Shown here: one piece after another, positions 17,230 through 25,014 of the stretch
How the letters are laid out: every line of letters starts with the position of its first letter
How positions within the stretch are numbered: position 1 is the first letter of the stretch
Assembly (NCBI GenBank): GCA_036505295.1
Contig: DASXTQ010000093.1
Location: 1-64,000 of the forward strand
Direction: 5' to 3'
Length of the DNA: 64,000 bases
Source: WS-7 sp036505295
Lineage (GTDB): Bacteria; Eisenbacteria; RBG-16-71-46; SZUA-252
Program-made: the position numbers and the translations under genes
Notes under the pieces: generated by a model
The model's database searches: none
What the model saw: only the letters and a program-made list of their open reading frames with translations
What the model was told of the DNA's origin: nothing

Positions 17230-19032
17230 CTACCGTTCCACGCGCAGGACCGCGAGAAATGCCTCTTGCGGAATCCGGACGGTGCCGACCTGTTTCATAC
17301 GTTTCTTTCCCTCGCGCTGTTTCTCGAGAAGCTTTCTCTTGCGTGTGATGTCTCCGCCGTAGCATTTCGCGAGGACGTTCTTTCGCATCGCGGGGATGGT
17401 CTCCCGCGCGATGACCTGGTTTCCGATCGTGGCCTGGACGGCGATTGGAAACATCTGCCTCGGAATCAGCTCCTTGAGCTTCGCCGAAACGTCGCGACCC
17501 CAGTCGTACGCCTTCTCGCGGTGCACGATGACCGAGAGCGCGTCCACCGACTCGCTGTTCAAGAGCAGGTCCATCCGGACAAGGTCCGCCGGCTTCATCC
17601 CAGAGAACTCGTAATCCAGTGACGCGTAGCCCCGGCTGATCGACTTGAGCCTGTCGTAAAAGTCGAGCACGATCTCGGCCAGCGGTAGCTCGTAGGTGAT
17701 GTGGGCGCGGGCCTCGTCCGGAAACTCCATCCCGATAAAGATGCCGCGGCGGTCCTGCGCGAGCTTCATGATGTTCCCCACGTAGTCCGCCGGCACCACG
17801 ATCTGCGCCCTCACGTACGGCTCCTCGATCTGCTCGATCTGGTTCGCAGGCGGCAGGAGCGCCGGGTTTTCGACCAGCAGAACCCCGCCGTTCGTCTTGG
17901 TCACGCGGTACTCCACGCTCGGGACGGTCGCGATCAGGTTGACCCCATACTCGCGGGTGAGCCGCTCCTGGATGATCTCCATGTGGAGCAGCCCGAGAAA
18001 CCCGCAGCGGAAACCGAACCCGAGCGCGAGCGACGTCTCGGGCTCGAAGGTGAGCGAGGCGTCGTTCAACTGGAGCTTGGCAAGCGACTCCTTGAGCGAC
18101 TCGTAGCTCTCCGCTTCGATGGGGTAGAGCCCCGAGAACACCATCGGCTTCACCGGGCGGTATCCGGGGAGCGCCCGCGCCTCGGGGTCCAGCGCGTCTG
18201 TGATCGTGTCGCCGACCTTCGCGTCCGCGACCACCTTTACGTTCGCGATCACGTACCCCACGTCGCCGGCCGAAAGCTCCTCCTTGGGCTCGAGCCCCAG
18301 GCGCAGCACGCCGACCTCGAGCACCTCGTGGGTCTTCTCGGTGGAATGGAACCGGACCGAGCCTCCCGCGCGGATGACGCCGCGCACGATGCGCACGTAG
18401 ACGATCACGCCCCGGAATTGGTCGAACACCGAGTCGAAGATCAGAGCCTGAAGCGATTCGTTGCTCCGATCCTCGGGAGGCGGGATCCGCTCGATGACCG
18501 CCTCCAGCAGCTCCTCGATGTTGCGCCCCTCTTTCGCCGAGACCCGGATCACCTCCTCGGGCTCCACGTGCAAGAGATGCGCCATCTCGAGGGCAACGTC
18601 GTCGGGGTGGGCCGCGGGCAGGTCGATCTTGTTCAGGACCGGCACGATGGTCAGTTTCTGGTCCAGAGCCAGAAAGAGGTTCGAGAGCGTCTGAGCCTCG
18701 ATGCCCTGCGACGCGTCCACGACCAGGATCGCGCCCTCGCACGCCGCCAGGCTCCGCGAGACCTCGTAGGTGAAGTCCACGTGCCCGGGGGTGTCGATCA
18801 AGTTGAGCTGGTAGGTCTGCCCATCCCGGGCGCGGTACCCCATCGCGATCGCGTGGGACTTGATCGTGATTCCCTTCTCGCGCTCCAGGTCCATGTTGTC
18901 GAGCACCTGATCCTTCATTTTCCCTCGTGGAATCGTGTTCGTGATCTCGAGCAGCCGGTCCGCGAGAGTCGATTTCCCGTGGTCTATGTGCGCGATGATG
19001 CAGAAGTTCCGGACAAGGGAGCGCGGATTCAT
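17230..19032 (-). CDS. lepA: Elongation factor 4 (LepA)
   Basis: The 600-residue GTPase acts on stalled ribosomes by back-translocation. The G1 motif is AHIDHGKST, G3 is DTPGHVDF and G4 is NKIDLP. LepA-specific features are the C-terminal domain (SRGYASLDYEFSGM, VDALSVIVHREKAYDWG) and the final AKCYGGDITRKRKLLEKQREGKKRMK. The ATG at 19032 (MNPRSLVRNFCIIAHI) gives the family length; the open frame upstream to 19278 overlaps another gene and is not family sequence. The ribosome-binding site is weak. Confidence 0.96.
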   Translation of the reverse strand: MNPRSLVRNFCIIAHIDHGKSTLADRLLEITNTIPRGKMKDQVLDNMDLEREKGITIKSHAIAMGYRARDGQTYQLNLIDTPGHVDFTYEVSRSLAACEGAILVVDASQGIEAQTLSNLFLALDQKLTIVPVLNKIDLPAAHPDDVALEMAHLLHVEPEEVIRVSAKEGRNIEELLEAVIERIPPPEDRSNESLQALIFDSVFDQFRGVIVYVRIVRGVIRAGGSVRFHSTEKTHEVLEVGVLRLGLEPKEELSAGDVGYVIANVKVVADAKVGDTITDALDPEARALPGYRPVKPMVFSGLYPIEAESYESLKESLAKLQLNDASLTFEPETSLALGFGFRCGFLGLLHMEIIQERLTREYGVNLIATVPSVEYRVTKTNGGVLLVENPALLPPANQIEQIEEPYVRAQIVVPADYVGNIMKLAQDRRGIFIGMEFPDEARAHITYELPLAEIVLDFYDRLKSISRGYASLDYEFSGMKPADLVRMDLLLNSESVDALSVIVHREKAYDWGRDVSAKLKELIPRQMFPIAVQATIGNQVIARETIPAMRKNVLAKCYGGDITRKRKLLEKQREGKKRMKQVGTVRIPQEAFLAVLRVER

Positions 19033-19042
19033 GGGCGGGGGA

Positions 19043-19636
19043 TCAGAATCGGGTCCGGAGGGCGAGTGTGATTCGGGGCTTCTCCCCTGGTTCCGAAGAG
19101 CCGAAATCCGCCTCGAAGGTTCCGAGGTGGGCATCGACGTACGCATCGACGGTGGAAAGGAGGTGGGCGGCGATGCCCCACCAGATCCAATTGATCTTCT
19201 TGTTCCGATGCACCTCCCGATCCTGGTCCGCGGCCAGGTACGCGGGGTCGACTTGGTAGTCCACTCCGGCCTCGACATCTGCGGAGGCGATGGCGCTCAG
19301 GCGATCCACCGCGTCGTTCTCCTTCCGGTATTCGTTCCATGCCTGGTACGCGAGGAGCCCCTCGCCGGCGACCACCGCCACGGCTTTCAGATACTTGCGG
19401 TTGTAGAGTTGCCCCCAGCCGGGCACGGCTGCCGACCGGAGCATGACGAGAAAAGGACGCGATCGATGACGGAGTGAATCCGCGCGGGCCGAGGCGGGCG
19501 CGGGGGGAGCCGATGCCGCGAAAGCCGCGGCGGCGCCCCACGCGAGCAGGAAAGCCGCGAGTAGAAACGCAGCGCTATTCCTTGGTGAAGGCTTGAGCGA
19601 TCGCAAGGAAGAGGAGCAGCAATCCGCCGAATGCAT
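19043..19636 (-). CDS. DUF5683-like membrane protein with signal peptide
   Basis: The 197-residue protein has an N-terminal hydrophobic signal (AAFLLAAFLLAWGAAAAFAA, cleavage likely near residue 41). The core LRSAAVPGWGQLYNRKYLKA resembles the DUF5683 motif, which is common in FCB-group envelopes. A second hydrophobic segment is INWIWWGIAAHLL. Its function is unknown. The ATG at 19636 has GGAG three bases upstream and overlaps the small membrane gene by 62 bp; an internal TTG at about 19603 is an alternative. It precedes lepA by 10 bp. Confidence 0.72.
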   Translation of the reverse strand: MHSADCCSSSLRSLKPSPRNSAAFLLAAFLLAWGAAAAFAASAPPAPASARADSLRHRSRPFLVMLRSAAVPGWGQLYNRKYLKAVAVVAGEGLLAYQAWNEYRKENDAVDRLSAIASADVEAGVDYQVDPAYLAADQDREVHRNKKINWIWWGIAAHLLSTVDAYVDAHLGTFEADFGSSEPGEKPRITLALRTRF

Positions 19637-19850
19637 AAACTCCGATCACAACGCCATGGGTGAAATCGTGTCCCAACGAGGAGTGCCGCAACAGGTACTG
19701 GAGCCCTTCCGCAAGCGTGACGACCAACACGATCAGGACCACGAACGACCACTTTCGAGTGATAGCGACAATCACGATCGCGACCAGGAACGCGATCACG
19801 CGTGGATCGGTCCAATTGAGTGAGAGGAGCGAATGGATGAAATCATTCAT
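19575..19850 (-). CDS. Small hydrophobic protein, unknown function
   Basis: The 91-residue product has three predicted transmembrane stretches (VIAFLVAIVIVAI, FVVLIVLVVTLAEGL, VIGVYAFGGLLLLFLAIAQ). I recognise no family. It lies between the selenocysteine tRNA and the DUF5683 gene on the same strand. GAGG occurs 11 bases before the ATG. The clear membrane periodicity and operon position favour a real gene, but overlap with its neighbour lowers confidence. Confidence 0.6.
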   Translation of the reverse strand: MNDFIHSLLSLNWTDPRVIAFLVAIVIVAITRKWSFVVLIVLVVTLAEGLQYLLRHSSLGHDFTHGVVIGVYAFGGLLLLFLAIAQAFTKE

Positions 19851-19873
19851 CGTATCTCAACCTCGAATCGTGA

Positions 19874-19971
19874 TGGCGGGAACGTGTGGGAATCGAACCC
19901 ACCTCGGGCGTTATGAGCGCCCGACAGAAGGATTTGAAGTCCTCGGAGTCCACCAGAACCCATCCGTCCCC
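19874..19971 (-). tRNA. selC: tRNA-Sec (anticodon TCA)
   Basis: A 98-nt tRNA including encoded CCA. The anticodon loop is CTTCAAA with anticodon TCA, reading UGA. The variable arm is long (TCGGGCG, loop, CGCCCGA), the T-arm is GTGGG-TTCGATT-CCCAC, and the acceptor is extended to 7-8 bp with discriminator G. These are diagnostic for selenocysteine tRNA. The eighth acceptor pair is a G-A mismatch. It starts 10 bp after the selD stop, so the two are probably co-transcribed. It implies the genome encodes selenoproteins plus selA and selB elsewhere. Confidence 0.93.
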
Positions 19972-19981
19972 GCACTTGGCG

Positions 19982-21037
19982 TCACGCCGCCACCTCGAGC
20001 GGGCGCGTTCGGCGGGGAAGAACTTCCCCGACCACCGTCGCGGACACCTTTCCCCGCGCGAGCCGGCGCATGAGCGCGGTCGCGCGCGAAGGCCGAACCG
20101 CGATCAGGAGGCCCCCGGAGGTCTGCGGGTCGACAAGCACGTGCCGGAGCGGCTCGGATACGCCGGCGTCGAAGGTCACGTGGGGCGCGGCGTAGGCCGC
20201 GTTGGTCATCAACCCGCCGGGCATGACGCCCCGGGCCGCGAGCTCCAGCACGCCCGGCAACACGGGAACCGCCGCGCTCCAGATCCGGATCGTCTTCCGG
20301 CTGGCGCGGGCGACGTTCAGCGCGTGACCCAAGAGACCGAAGCCCGTCACGTCGGTCGCCGCGCTCACCCCCACGGCCTGCATCGCCTCCCCCGCGGCGC
20401 GGTTCAGCGTCGCCATCTGGGTCGTCATGAGATCGACCGTCTCTTCCGGGAGGAGGCGCTGCTTCAGCGCGGTCGCAAGGATGCCGACCCCCAAGGGCTT
20501 TGTCAAAATGAGCATGTCTCCGCCCTTGGCCCCCGCGTTCGAGACGATCCGCTTCGGGTGGACCTCCCCGGTGACCGCGAATCCGAACTTCATCTCCTTG
20601 TCGCGCACGGAGTGTCCTCCCATGAGCGCCACACGCGCCTGCTTCAGCGTCGCAGCGCCCCCGCGGAGGATCTCGCCTAAGACCGCCATGTCCCCCGACT
20701 CGGGATAGCAAACGATCGAGAGCGCGGTCAGCGGCGTTCCGCCCATGGCATAGACGTCGCTCAACGCGTTCGCGGCGGCGATCCGCCCGAAGTCGAATGG
20801 ATCGTTGACCATGGGCGTGAAGAAATCCACCGTCTGGACGAGCGCGCGCGTAGGAGAGATCCGGTACACGCCGGCGTCGTCCCAGGTTTCGGGACCGATC
20901 AGCACGCCTTTCGATCTCGGAGCACCGGGGAGGGCGGAGAGGACCTGGCTCAAGTCGAGGGGGCTGAGCTTCGCGGCGCAGCCCGCGCAGGACACCTGCT
21001 CGGTCAAACGCACGGCTTCGCTTCGCGCGCGGTTCAC
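19982..21037 (-). CDS. selD: Selenide, water dikinase SelD
   Basis: The 351-residue enzyme makes selenophosphate from selenide and ATP for Sec-tRNA synthesis. The N-terminal SCAGCAAKLSP segment holds the active-site Cys and Lys (cysteine form, no in-frame UGA). Further motifs are TVDFFTPMVNDPFDFGRIAA, ANALSDVYAMGG and GGHSVRDKEMKFG, then LTKPLGVGIL and ATDVTGFGLLGH. The GTG start overlaps the ridA stop by 4 bp. A tRNA-Sec gene follows by 10 bp, strongly supporting the assignment. Confidence 0.96.
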   Translation of the reverse strand: MNRARSEAVRLTEQVSCAGCAAKLSPLDLSQVLSALPGAPRSKGVLIGPETWDDAGVYRISPTRALVQTVDFFTPMVNDPFDFGRIAAANALSDVYAMGGTPLTALSIVCYPESGDMAVLGEILRGGAATLKQARVALMGGHSVRDKEMKFGFAVTGEVHPKRIVSNAGAKGGDMLILTKPLGVGILATALKQRLLPEETVDLMTTQMATLNRAAGEAMQAVGVSAATDVTGFGLLGHALNVARASRKTIRIWSAAVPVLPGVLELAARGVMPGGLMTNAAYAAPHVTFDAGVSEPLRHVLVDPQTSGGLLIAVRPSRATALMRRLARGKVSATVVGEVLPRRTRPLEVAA

Positions 21038-21435
21038 GTGAGAAACGCCCAGACCTCGATCTCGACCCTTGCGTCCCGAGGTAGCGAGCGGACCGCGACG
21101 GTGCTCCGCGCCGGCTTGGGGTCCGGGAAGAACCCCCCGTAGACCTCGTTCATGGCTGCGAAGTCGCCCATGTCGGCCAGAAACACCGTGGTCTTGACCA
21201 CGTCACCCAACCCCGCGTCGGCCGCCTTCAGAACCGCTTCGAGGTTTCGAAGGGCGCGCTCGGTTTCCGGCCCCACCCCGCCTGAGACGAGCTTCCCCGT
21301 CGCTGGGTCGAGGCCCACCTGGCCGGACGAAACGATCCAACGCCCGGCGAGCGACCCCGTCCGGCCCTGCGCGTAGGGCCCGATCGCCGCGGGCGCGTTC
21401 GGGGTTTGGATGGCAGCCAGCGGATCCGGGCTCAC
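21034..21435 (-). CDS. ridA: RidA-family reactive imine/enamine deaminase
   Basis: The 133-residue protein matches the RidA/YjgF/UK114 family: IGPYAQGR, IVSSGQVGLDPATGKLV, TERALRNLEAVLKAAD, VVKTTVFLADMGDFAAMNEVY and ARSTVAVRSLPRDARVEIEV, which includes the conserved Arg and terminal Glu. Members hydrolyse 2-aminoacrylate-type imines. The GTG at 21435 overlaps the glmS stop (GTGA), and its stop overlaps selD, so it is translationally coupled on both sides. Confidence 0.94.
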   Translation of the reverse strand: MSPDPLAAIQTPNAPAAIGPYAQGRTGSLAGRWIVSSGQVGLDPATGKLVSGGVGPETERALRNLEAVLKAADAGLGDVVKTTVFLADMGDFAAMNEVYGGFFPDPKPARSTVAVRSLPRDARVEIEVWAFLT

Positions 21436-23258
21436 TCGACCGTGACGCTCTTGGCCAAGTTGCGGGGCTGGTCCACGTCGCACTTGCGCTCCACCGCGAT
21501 ATAGTACGCGAGCAGCTGGAGCGGTACGACCGAGAGGAGCGGCGTGAGCGGCCCGAGCACGCGCGGGATATAGAGCACATGGTCCGCCTTGGTCGCCACG
21601 TGCTCGTCCCCCTCGGAAGCGATCGCGATGATCTTGCCTCGCCGGGCCCTCACCTCTTCCATGTTGTTCAGGACCTTCTCGTAGGCCGAGTCCTGCGTGC
21701 AAATGAACACGACCGGCATGTTCTCGTCGATGAGCGCGATCGGGCCGTGCTTCATCTCGGCGGCGGGGTAGCCCTCCGCGTGGATGTACGAAATCTCCTT
21801 GAGCTTCAAGGCCCCCTCGAGCGCGACCGGAAAATTGTAGCCGCGTCCCAGGTAGAGGAAGTTGTTGTGGCGGGCGTACGCCTGCGCGATCGCCTTCACC
21901 TTGTCGGCGCCGGCCAGGATGCGCTCAATCTTGTCGGGGATCGACGCGAGCTCCCGCGTCAGCTCGGCTCCAAGCTCCGGGGAGAGCTCGCCCAAGCGCC
22001 CGAGGTACAAGGTCAGGAGGGCGAGCGCCGCGACCTGCGACGTGAACGCCTTCGTCGACGCCACGCCGATCTCAGGTCCCGCGTGGATGTAAACGCCGCC
22101 GCCCGACTCGCGCGCGATCGTGCTTCCGACCACGTTGCAGACGCCGAGCACCCGCGCGCCTCTCCGCTTGGCCTCGCGCATCGCCGCCAGCGTGTCGGCG
22201 GTCTCGCCCGACTGGCTCACCGCGATCACCACCGTCCCGGGCTCCAGAATCGGATTCCGGTACCGGAACTCCGAGGCATACTCCACCTCGACCGGGATGC
22301 GGGCCAGCTCCTCGATCAGGTACTCGCCGATCATTCCGGCATGCCAGGAGGTCCCGCACGCGGTGATGACGACGCGGGTGATCGCGCGAAGCTCGGCCGG
22401 CGACATGTTGAGCCCGCCCAGGCGCGACGTCCCTTCTTCGGCCAGCAAGCGGCCGCGGAGGGTGTTCCGGAGCGACTGGGGCTGCTCGAAGATCTCCTTG
22501 AGCATGAAATGCGCGTATCCCGCCTTCTCGATTTTCTCGAGATCCCAATCGACGGTCTCCACGCGTTTCGAAACGGTCTCCTCTCGGATCGTGGTGGTGT
22601 GGATCCCCCGGGGCGTGAGCACGACCATCTCTTCGTCGTCGAGATACACGACCTGATTCGTGTGCCGGATGATCGCGGAAACGTCGGACGCGAGCACGTA
22701 CTCGGAATCGCAGATTCCGACCACGAGCGGGCTCCCGTGGCGAGCGCCCACGATCTTTCCGGGGTCGTCCCGCGCGATGACGGCGATGCCGTACGTCCCG
22801 GTGACATGCCGGAGCGCGGCGGCCACCGCACGCTCCAGATTGCCCTCGAAGTACTTCTCGATCAGGTGGGCGATGGTCTCGGTATCGGTGTCGGTGGTGA
22901 AGCGATGCCCTTCCTCTTCGAGCTTCTTCCTGAGGGTGACGTAGTTTTCGATGATTCCGTTGTGCGCGACCGCGATGTTGCCCTTGCAGTCCACGTGAGG
23001 GTGGGCGTTGACCGTGGTGGGCTCACCGTGCGTCGCCCAGCGCGTGTGGGCAATGCCGAGGGTCCCGCGCGGCTTGGATCCGTCCAGGAGCCCTTCCAGC
23101 ACGGCGATCTTGCCGGCCGCCTTCTGTACGATCAGCCCCTGGCCGTTCAGGATGGCGACTCCGGCGGAGTCGTAGCCGCGATACTCCAACCGCTTCAGCC
23201 CTTCGAGCAGGATCGGCAGTGATTCCTGCGATCCGACGTATCCCACGATTCCGCACAT
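21432..23258 (-). CDS. glmS: Glucosamine-6-phosphate synthase (glutamine amidotransferase)
   Basis: The 608-residue enzyme converts fructose-6-phosphate and glutamine to glucosamine-6-phosphate for peptidoglycan and LPS. Cys2 of MCGIVGYVG is the glutaminase nucleophile; HTRWATHGEPT and YGIAVIARDDP follow. The two SIS domains show ITACGTSWHAG, AVSQSGETADTLAAM, GPEIGVASTKAFTSQ and the C-terminal DQPRNLAKSVTVE. The ATG at 23258 has GGGAGG nine bases upstream. It is 17 bp downstream of glmM, the next step in the pathway. Confidence 0.97.
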   Translation of the reverse strand: MCGIVGYVGSQESLPILLEGLKRLEYRGYDSAGVAILNGQGLIVQKAAGKIAVLEGLLDGSKPRGTLGIAHTRWATHGEPTTVNAHPHVDCKGNIAVAHNGIIENYVTLRKKLEEEGHRFTTDTDTETIAHLIEKYFEGNLERAVAAALRHVTGTYGIAVIARDDPGKIVGARHGSPLVVGICDSEYVLASDVSAIIRHTNQVVYLDDEEMVVLTPRGIHTTTIREETVSKRVETVDWDLEKIEKAGYAHFMLKEIFEQPQSLRNTLRGRLLAEEGTSRLGGLNMSPAELRAITRVVITACGTSWHAGMIGEYLIEELARIPVEVEYASEFRYRNPILEPGTVVIAVSQSGETADTLAAMREAKRRGARVLGVCNVVGSTIARESGGGVYIHAGPEIGVASTKAFTSQVAALALLTLYLGRLGELSPELGAELTRELASIPDKIERILAGADKVKAIAQAYARHNNFLYLGRGYNFPVALEGALKLKEISYIHAEGYPAAEMKHGPIALIDENMPVVFICTQDSAYEKVLNNMEEVRARRGKIIAIASEGDEHVATKADHVLYIPRVLGPLTPLLSVVPLQLLAYYIAVERKCDVDQPRNLAKSVTVE

Positions 23259-23275
23259 AGTCTCGGCCCTCCCGC

Positions 23276-24730
23276 CTAGCGCGCTCGAGCGTGCATTTGC
23301 GACCGCTCGATCGCCTGGCCAGCACGGCTCGCCAAAGCCTCGGCATCCTCCCGGCTCCGTGCTTCCGCCAGGATCCGCACGATGGGTTCCGTGCCTGAAG
23401 CGCGCACTTGGACCCACGAATCTTCCCAGACGTACTTTTCCCCGTCCAGAACATTGCGTTCTCCGTCCGGGAACTCGCGGCGCAGCGCTTCGGAGAGCGC
23501 CTCTGTATCCTCCAGCCTCAAATCGAGCTTGCGCTTGACCATGATGACCGGCGGCAGCTCGGCGAGACGCGCGCTCAAGCTTCGCGCGTCACGCGCGAGC
23601 CAATCGACCACGATGGCCGCGGCGAGGAGGCCGTCGCGCGTCGCGTGCAGGGCCGGATAGATCACGCCCCCGTTCCCTTCCCCACCGATCACACCGCCGA
23701 TCTCGATCAGCTTCTGCGCGACGTGGGCCTCGCCGATCTTCGTCCGATGCACCGTCGCGCCGTACCGCCGCGCGATCCGATCGACCCCGATCGAGGTCGA
23801 CGCGTTCACCGCCACCGGGCCGGGATGGAGCGAGAGCGCCCAATCCACCGCGATTTGAAGCGTACGCTCTTCGCCGATCGGCTCGCCTCGCTCGTCGACG
23901 ATCGCGAGCCGGTCGGCATCGGGATCGTTCGCCAACCCGAGCGCGGCTCCCGTCGCCCGCACGCGTTCGCCGAGCGCGCCGAGGTTCTCGGGGAGCGGCT
24001 CCGCCACCCGCGGGAATCGGCCGGTCGGCTCGCAGAAGAGCCGCTCCACCTCGCAGCCCAACGCTTCGAGCAGCGCGGGGGTCGCTTCCCATCCGGCGCC
24101 GTTCGTCGCGTCCACCACCACGCGAAAGCGGCGGGCGCGGATCCGGGGCCGATCGAAGCCCGCGAGCGCAAGAATCGCGTCGCGATGGCGCCCGATCGCG
24201 TCCGGATCCTCTCGGATCGATCCTACGTGCGTGTGCGAGGCCCACGCGACTCCTCCGATCCTCGCGCGGCGCGCCACTTCCTCAGATTGCGCCGGCGCGA
24301 GGAACGTACCTCCCGGGCCGAACAGCTTGAGGGCGTTCCAAGGGGCGGGATTGTGGCTCGCCGTGATCGCGATGCCCCCCGACGCTCCGTGGTGTCGGAT
24401 CGCGAAGAGTATGGTGGGCGTCGGCGCGATCCCAACGTCCACGACGTCGTGTCCCGATGCCAGGAGCACCGCCTGCGTGAGTCGCGAGACCCAGGCGCCG
24501 CTCGGGCGCGTGTCGCGTCCGACGACCACGGGCCCCGGATCGAGGAAGGAGGCGTGCGCCCCCGCAACCCGGAGCACGACGTCGGGCGTGAGGGTTTGCC
24601 CCACGATCCCACGGACGCCGGATGGGCTGACCATGAGGCCCTGCAGAGGATCGGAAGCGGGACCTTTCGGTTCCCGCGTTCCCGCCGCGTCCCCCGCATG
24701 GGGGTGCGCGGCGTTGCGGTTTGTCGTCAT
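23276..24730 (-). CDS. glmM: Alpha-D-phosphohexomutase, probable phosphoglucosamine mutase GlmM
   Basis: The 484-residue protein has all four family motifs: the phosphoserine loop TASHNPAPWNALK, the metal loop NDPDADRLA, the sugar loop GGEGNGG and the phosphate loop RASGTEP. It opens with SPSGVRGIVG. Adjacency to glmS favours GlmM (glucosamine-6-P to glucosamine-1-P); phosphomannomutase or phosphoglucomutase remain possible because GEGNGG is not the usual bacterial GlmM GEQSGH. The ATG at 24730 gives 32 residues before the domain; an ATG at residue 33 is an alternative. Upstream frame runs into tRNA-Thr and is rejected. Confidence 0.9.
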   Translation of the reverse strand: MTTNRNAAHPHAGDAAGTREPKGPASDPLQGLMVSPSGVRGIVGQTLTPDVVLRVAGAHASFLDPGPVVVGRDTRPSGAWVSRLTQAVLLASGHDVVDVGIAPTPTILFAIRHHGASGGIAITASHNPAPWNALKLFGPGGTFLAPAQSEEVARRARIGGVAWASHTHVGSIREDPDAIGRHRDAILALAGFDRPRIRARRFRVVVDATNGAGWEATPALLEALGCEVERLFCEPTGRFPRVAEPLPENLGALGERVRATGAALGLANDPDADRLAIVDERGEPIGEERTLQIAVDWALSLHPGPVAVNASTSIGVDRIARRYGATVHRTKIGEAHVAQKLIEIGGVIGGEGNGGVIYPALHATRDGLLAAAIVVDWLARDARSLSARLAELPPVIMVKRKLDLRLEDTEALSEALRREFPDGERNVLDGEKYVWEDSWVQVRASGTEPIVRILAEARSREDAEALASRAGQAIERSQMHARAR

Positions 24731-24768
24731 GACATGTGGCCGAGGGTACGGGTCGGCCGGCCCGGGAA

Positions 24769-24844
24769 TGGAGCTGGTGACCGGAATCGAACCGGTGACC
24801 CCGTCATTACGAGTGACGTGCTCTACCAGCTGAGCTACACCAGC
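24769..24844 (-). tRNA. tRNA-Thr (anticodon CGT)
   Basis: Acceptor GCTGGTG/CACCAGC, D-arm TAGCTCAGCTGGTAGAGC, anticodon loop CTCGTAA giving CGT and T-loop GGTTCGATTCC. Discriminator T and CCA are encoded (24769-24771). It lies 51 bp downstream of tRNA-Phe. Confidence 0.95.
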
Positions 24845-24895
24845 TTGGTTTTCGAGAGACGTGATGCTCTGCCGTGGAGGACCGGCCAAAATGAA

Positions 24896-24971
24896 TGGTG
24901 CGACCCCGCAGAATCGAACTGCGGACACCCACGTTTTCAGCGTGGTGCTCTACCAACTGAGCTAGGGTCGC
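24896..24971 (-). tRNA. tRNA-Phe (anticodon GAA)
   Basis: Acceptor GCGACCC/GGGTCGC, D-arm TAGCTCAGTTGGTAGAGC, anticodon loop CTGAAAA giving GAA, T-loop AGTTCGATTCT, discriminator A and encoded CCA. A vegetative promoter ends 12 bp upstream. Confidence 0.95.
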
Positions 24972-24982
24972 GCCGGACGGCA

Positions 24983-25011
24983 ACGCTATCATGACGGGCA
25001 CCCTCGGTCAA
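24983..25011 (-). promoter_or_regulatory. Vegetative promoter of tRNA-Phe/tRNA-Thr
   Basis: Minus-strand -35 TTGACC (25006-25011), 17-bp spacer and -10 TAGCGT (24983-24988). The predicted start is about 5 bp before the tRNA-Phe 5' end. It starts 3 bp after the stop of the GAF protein gene. glmM-glmS-ridA-selD may be read from it too. Confidence 0.72.
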
Positions 25012-25014
25012 CGG

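Noticed and set aside
23259..23275. glmS ribozyme/riboswitch upstream of glmS
   Set aside because: Only 17 bp separate glmM from glmS, far too short for the ribozyme.
24731..24928. N-terminal extension of glmM through tRNA-Thr
   Set aside because: AQLVEHVTRNDGVTGSIPV is again tRNA sequence read as protein; the gene starts downstream at 24730.
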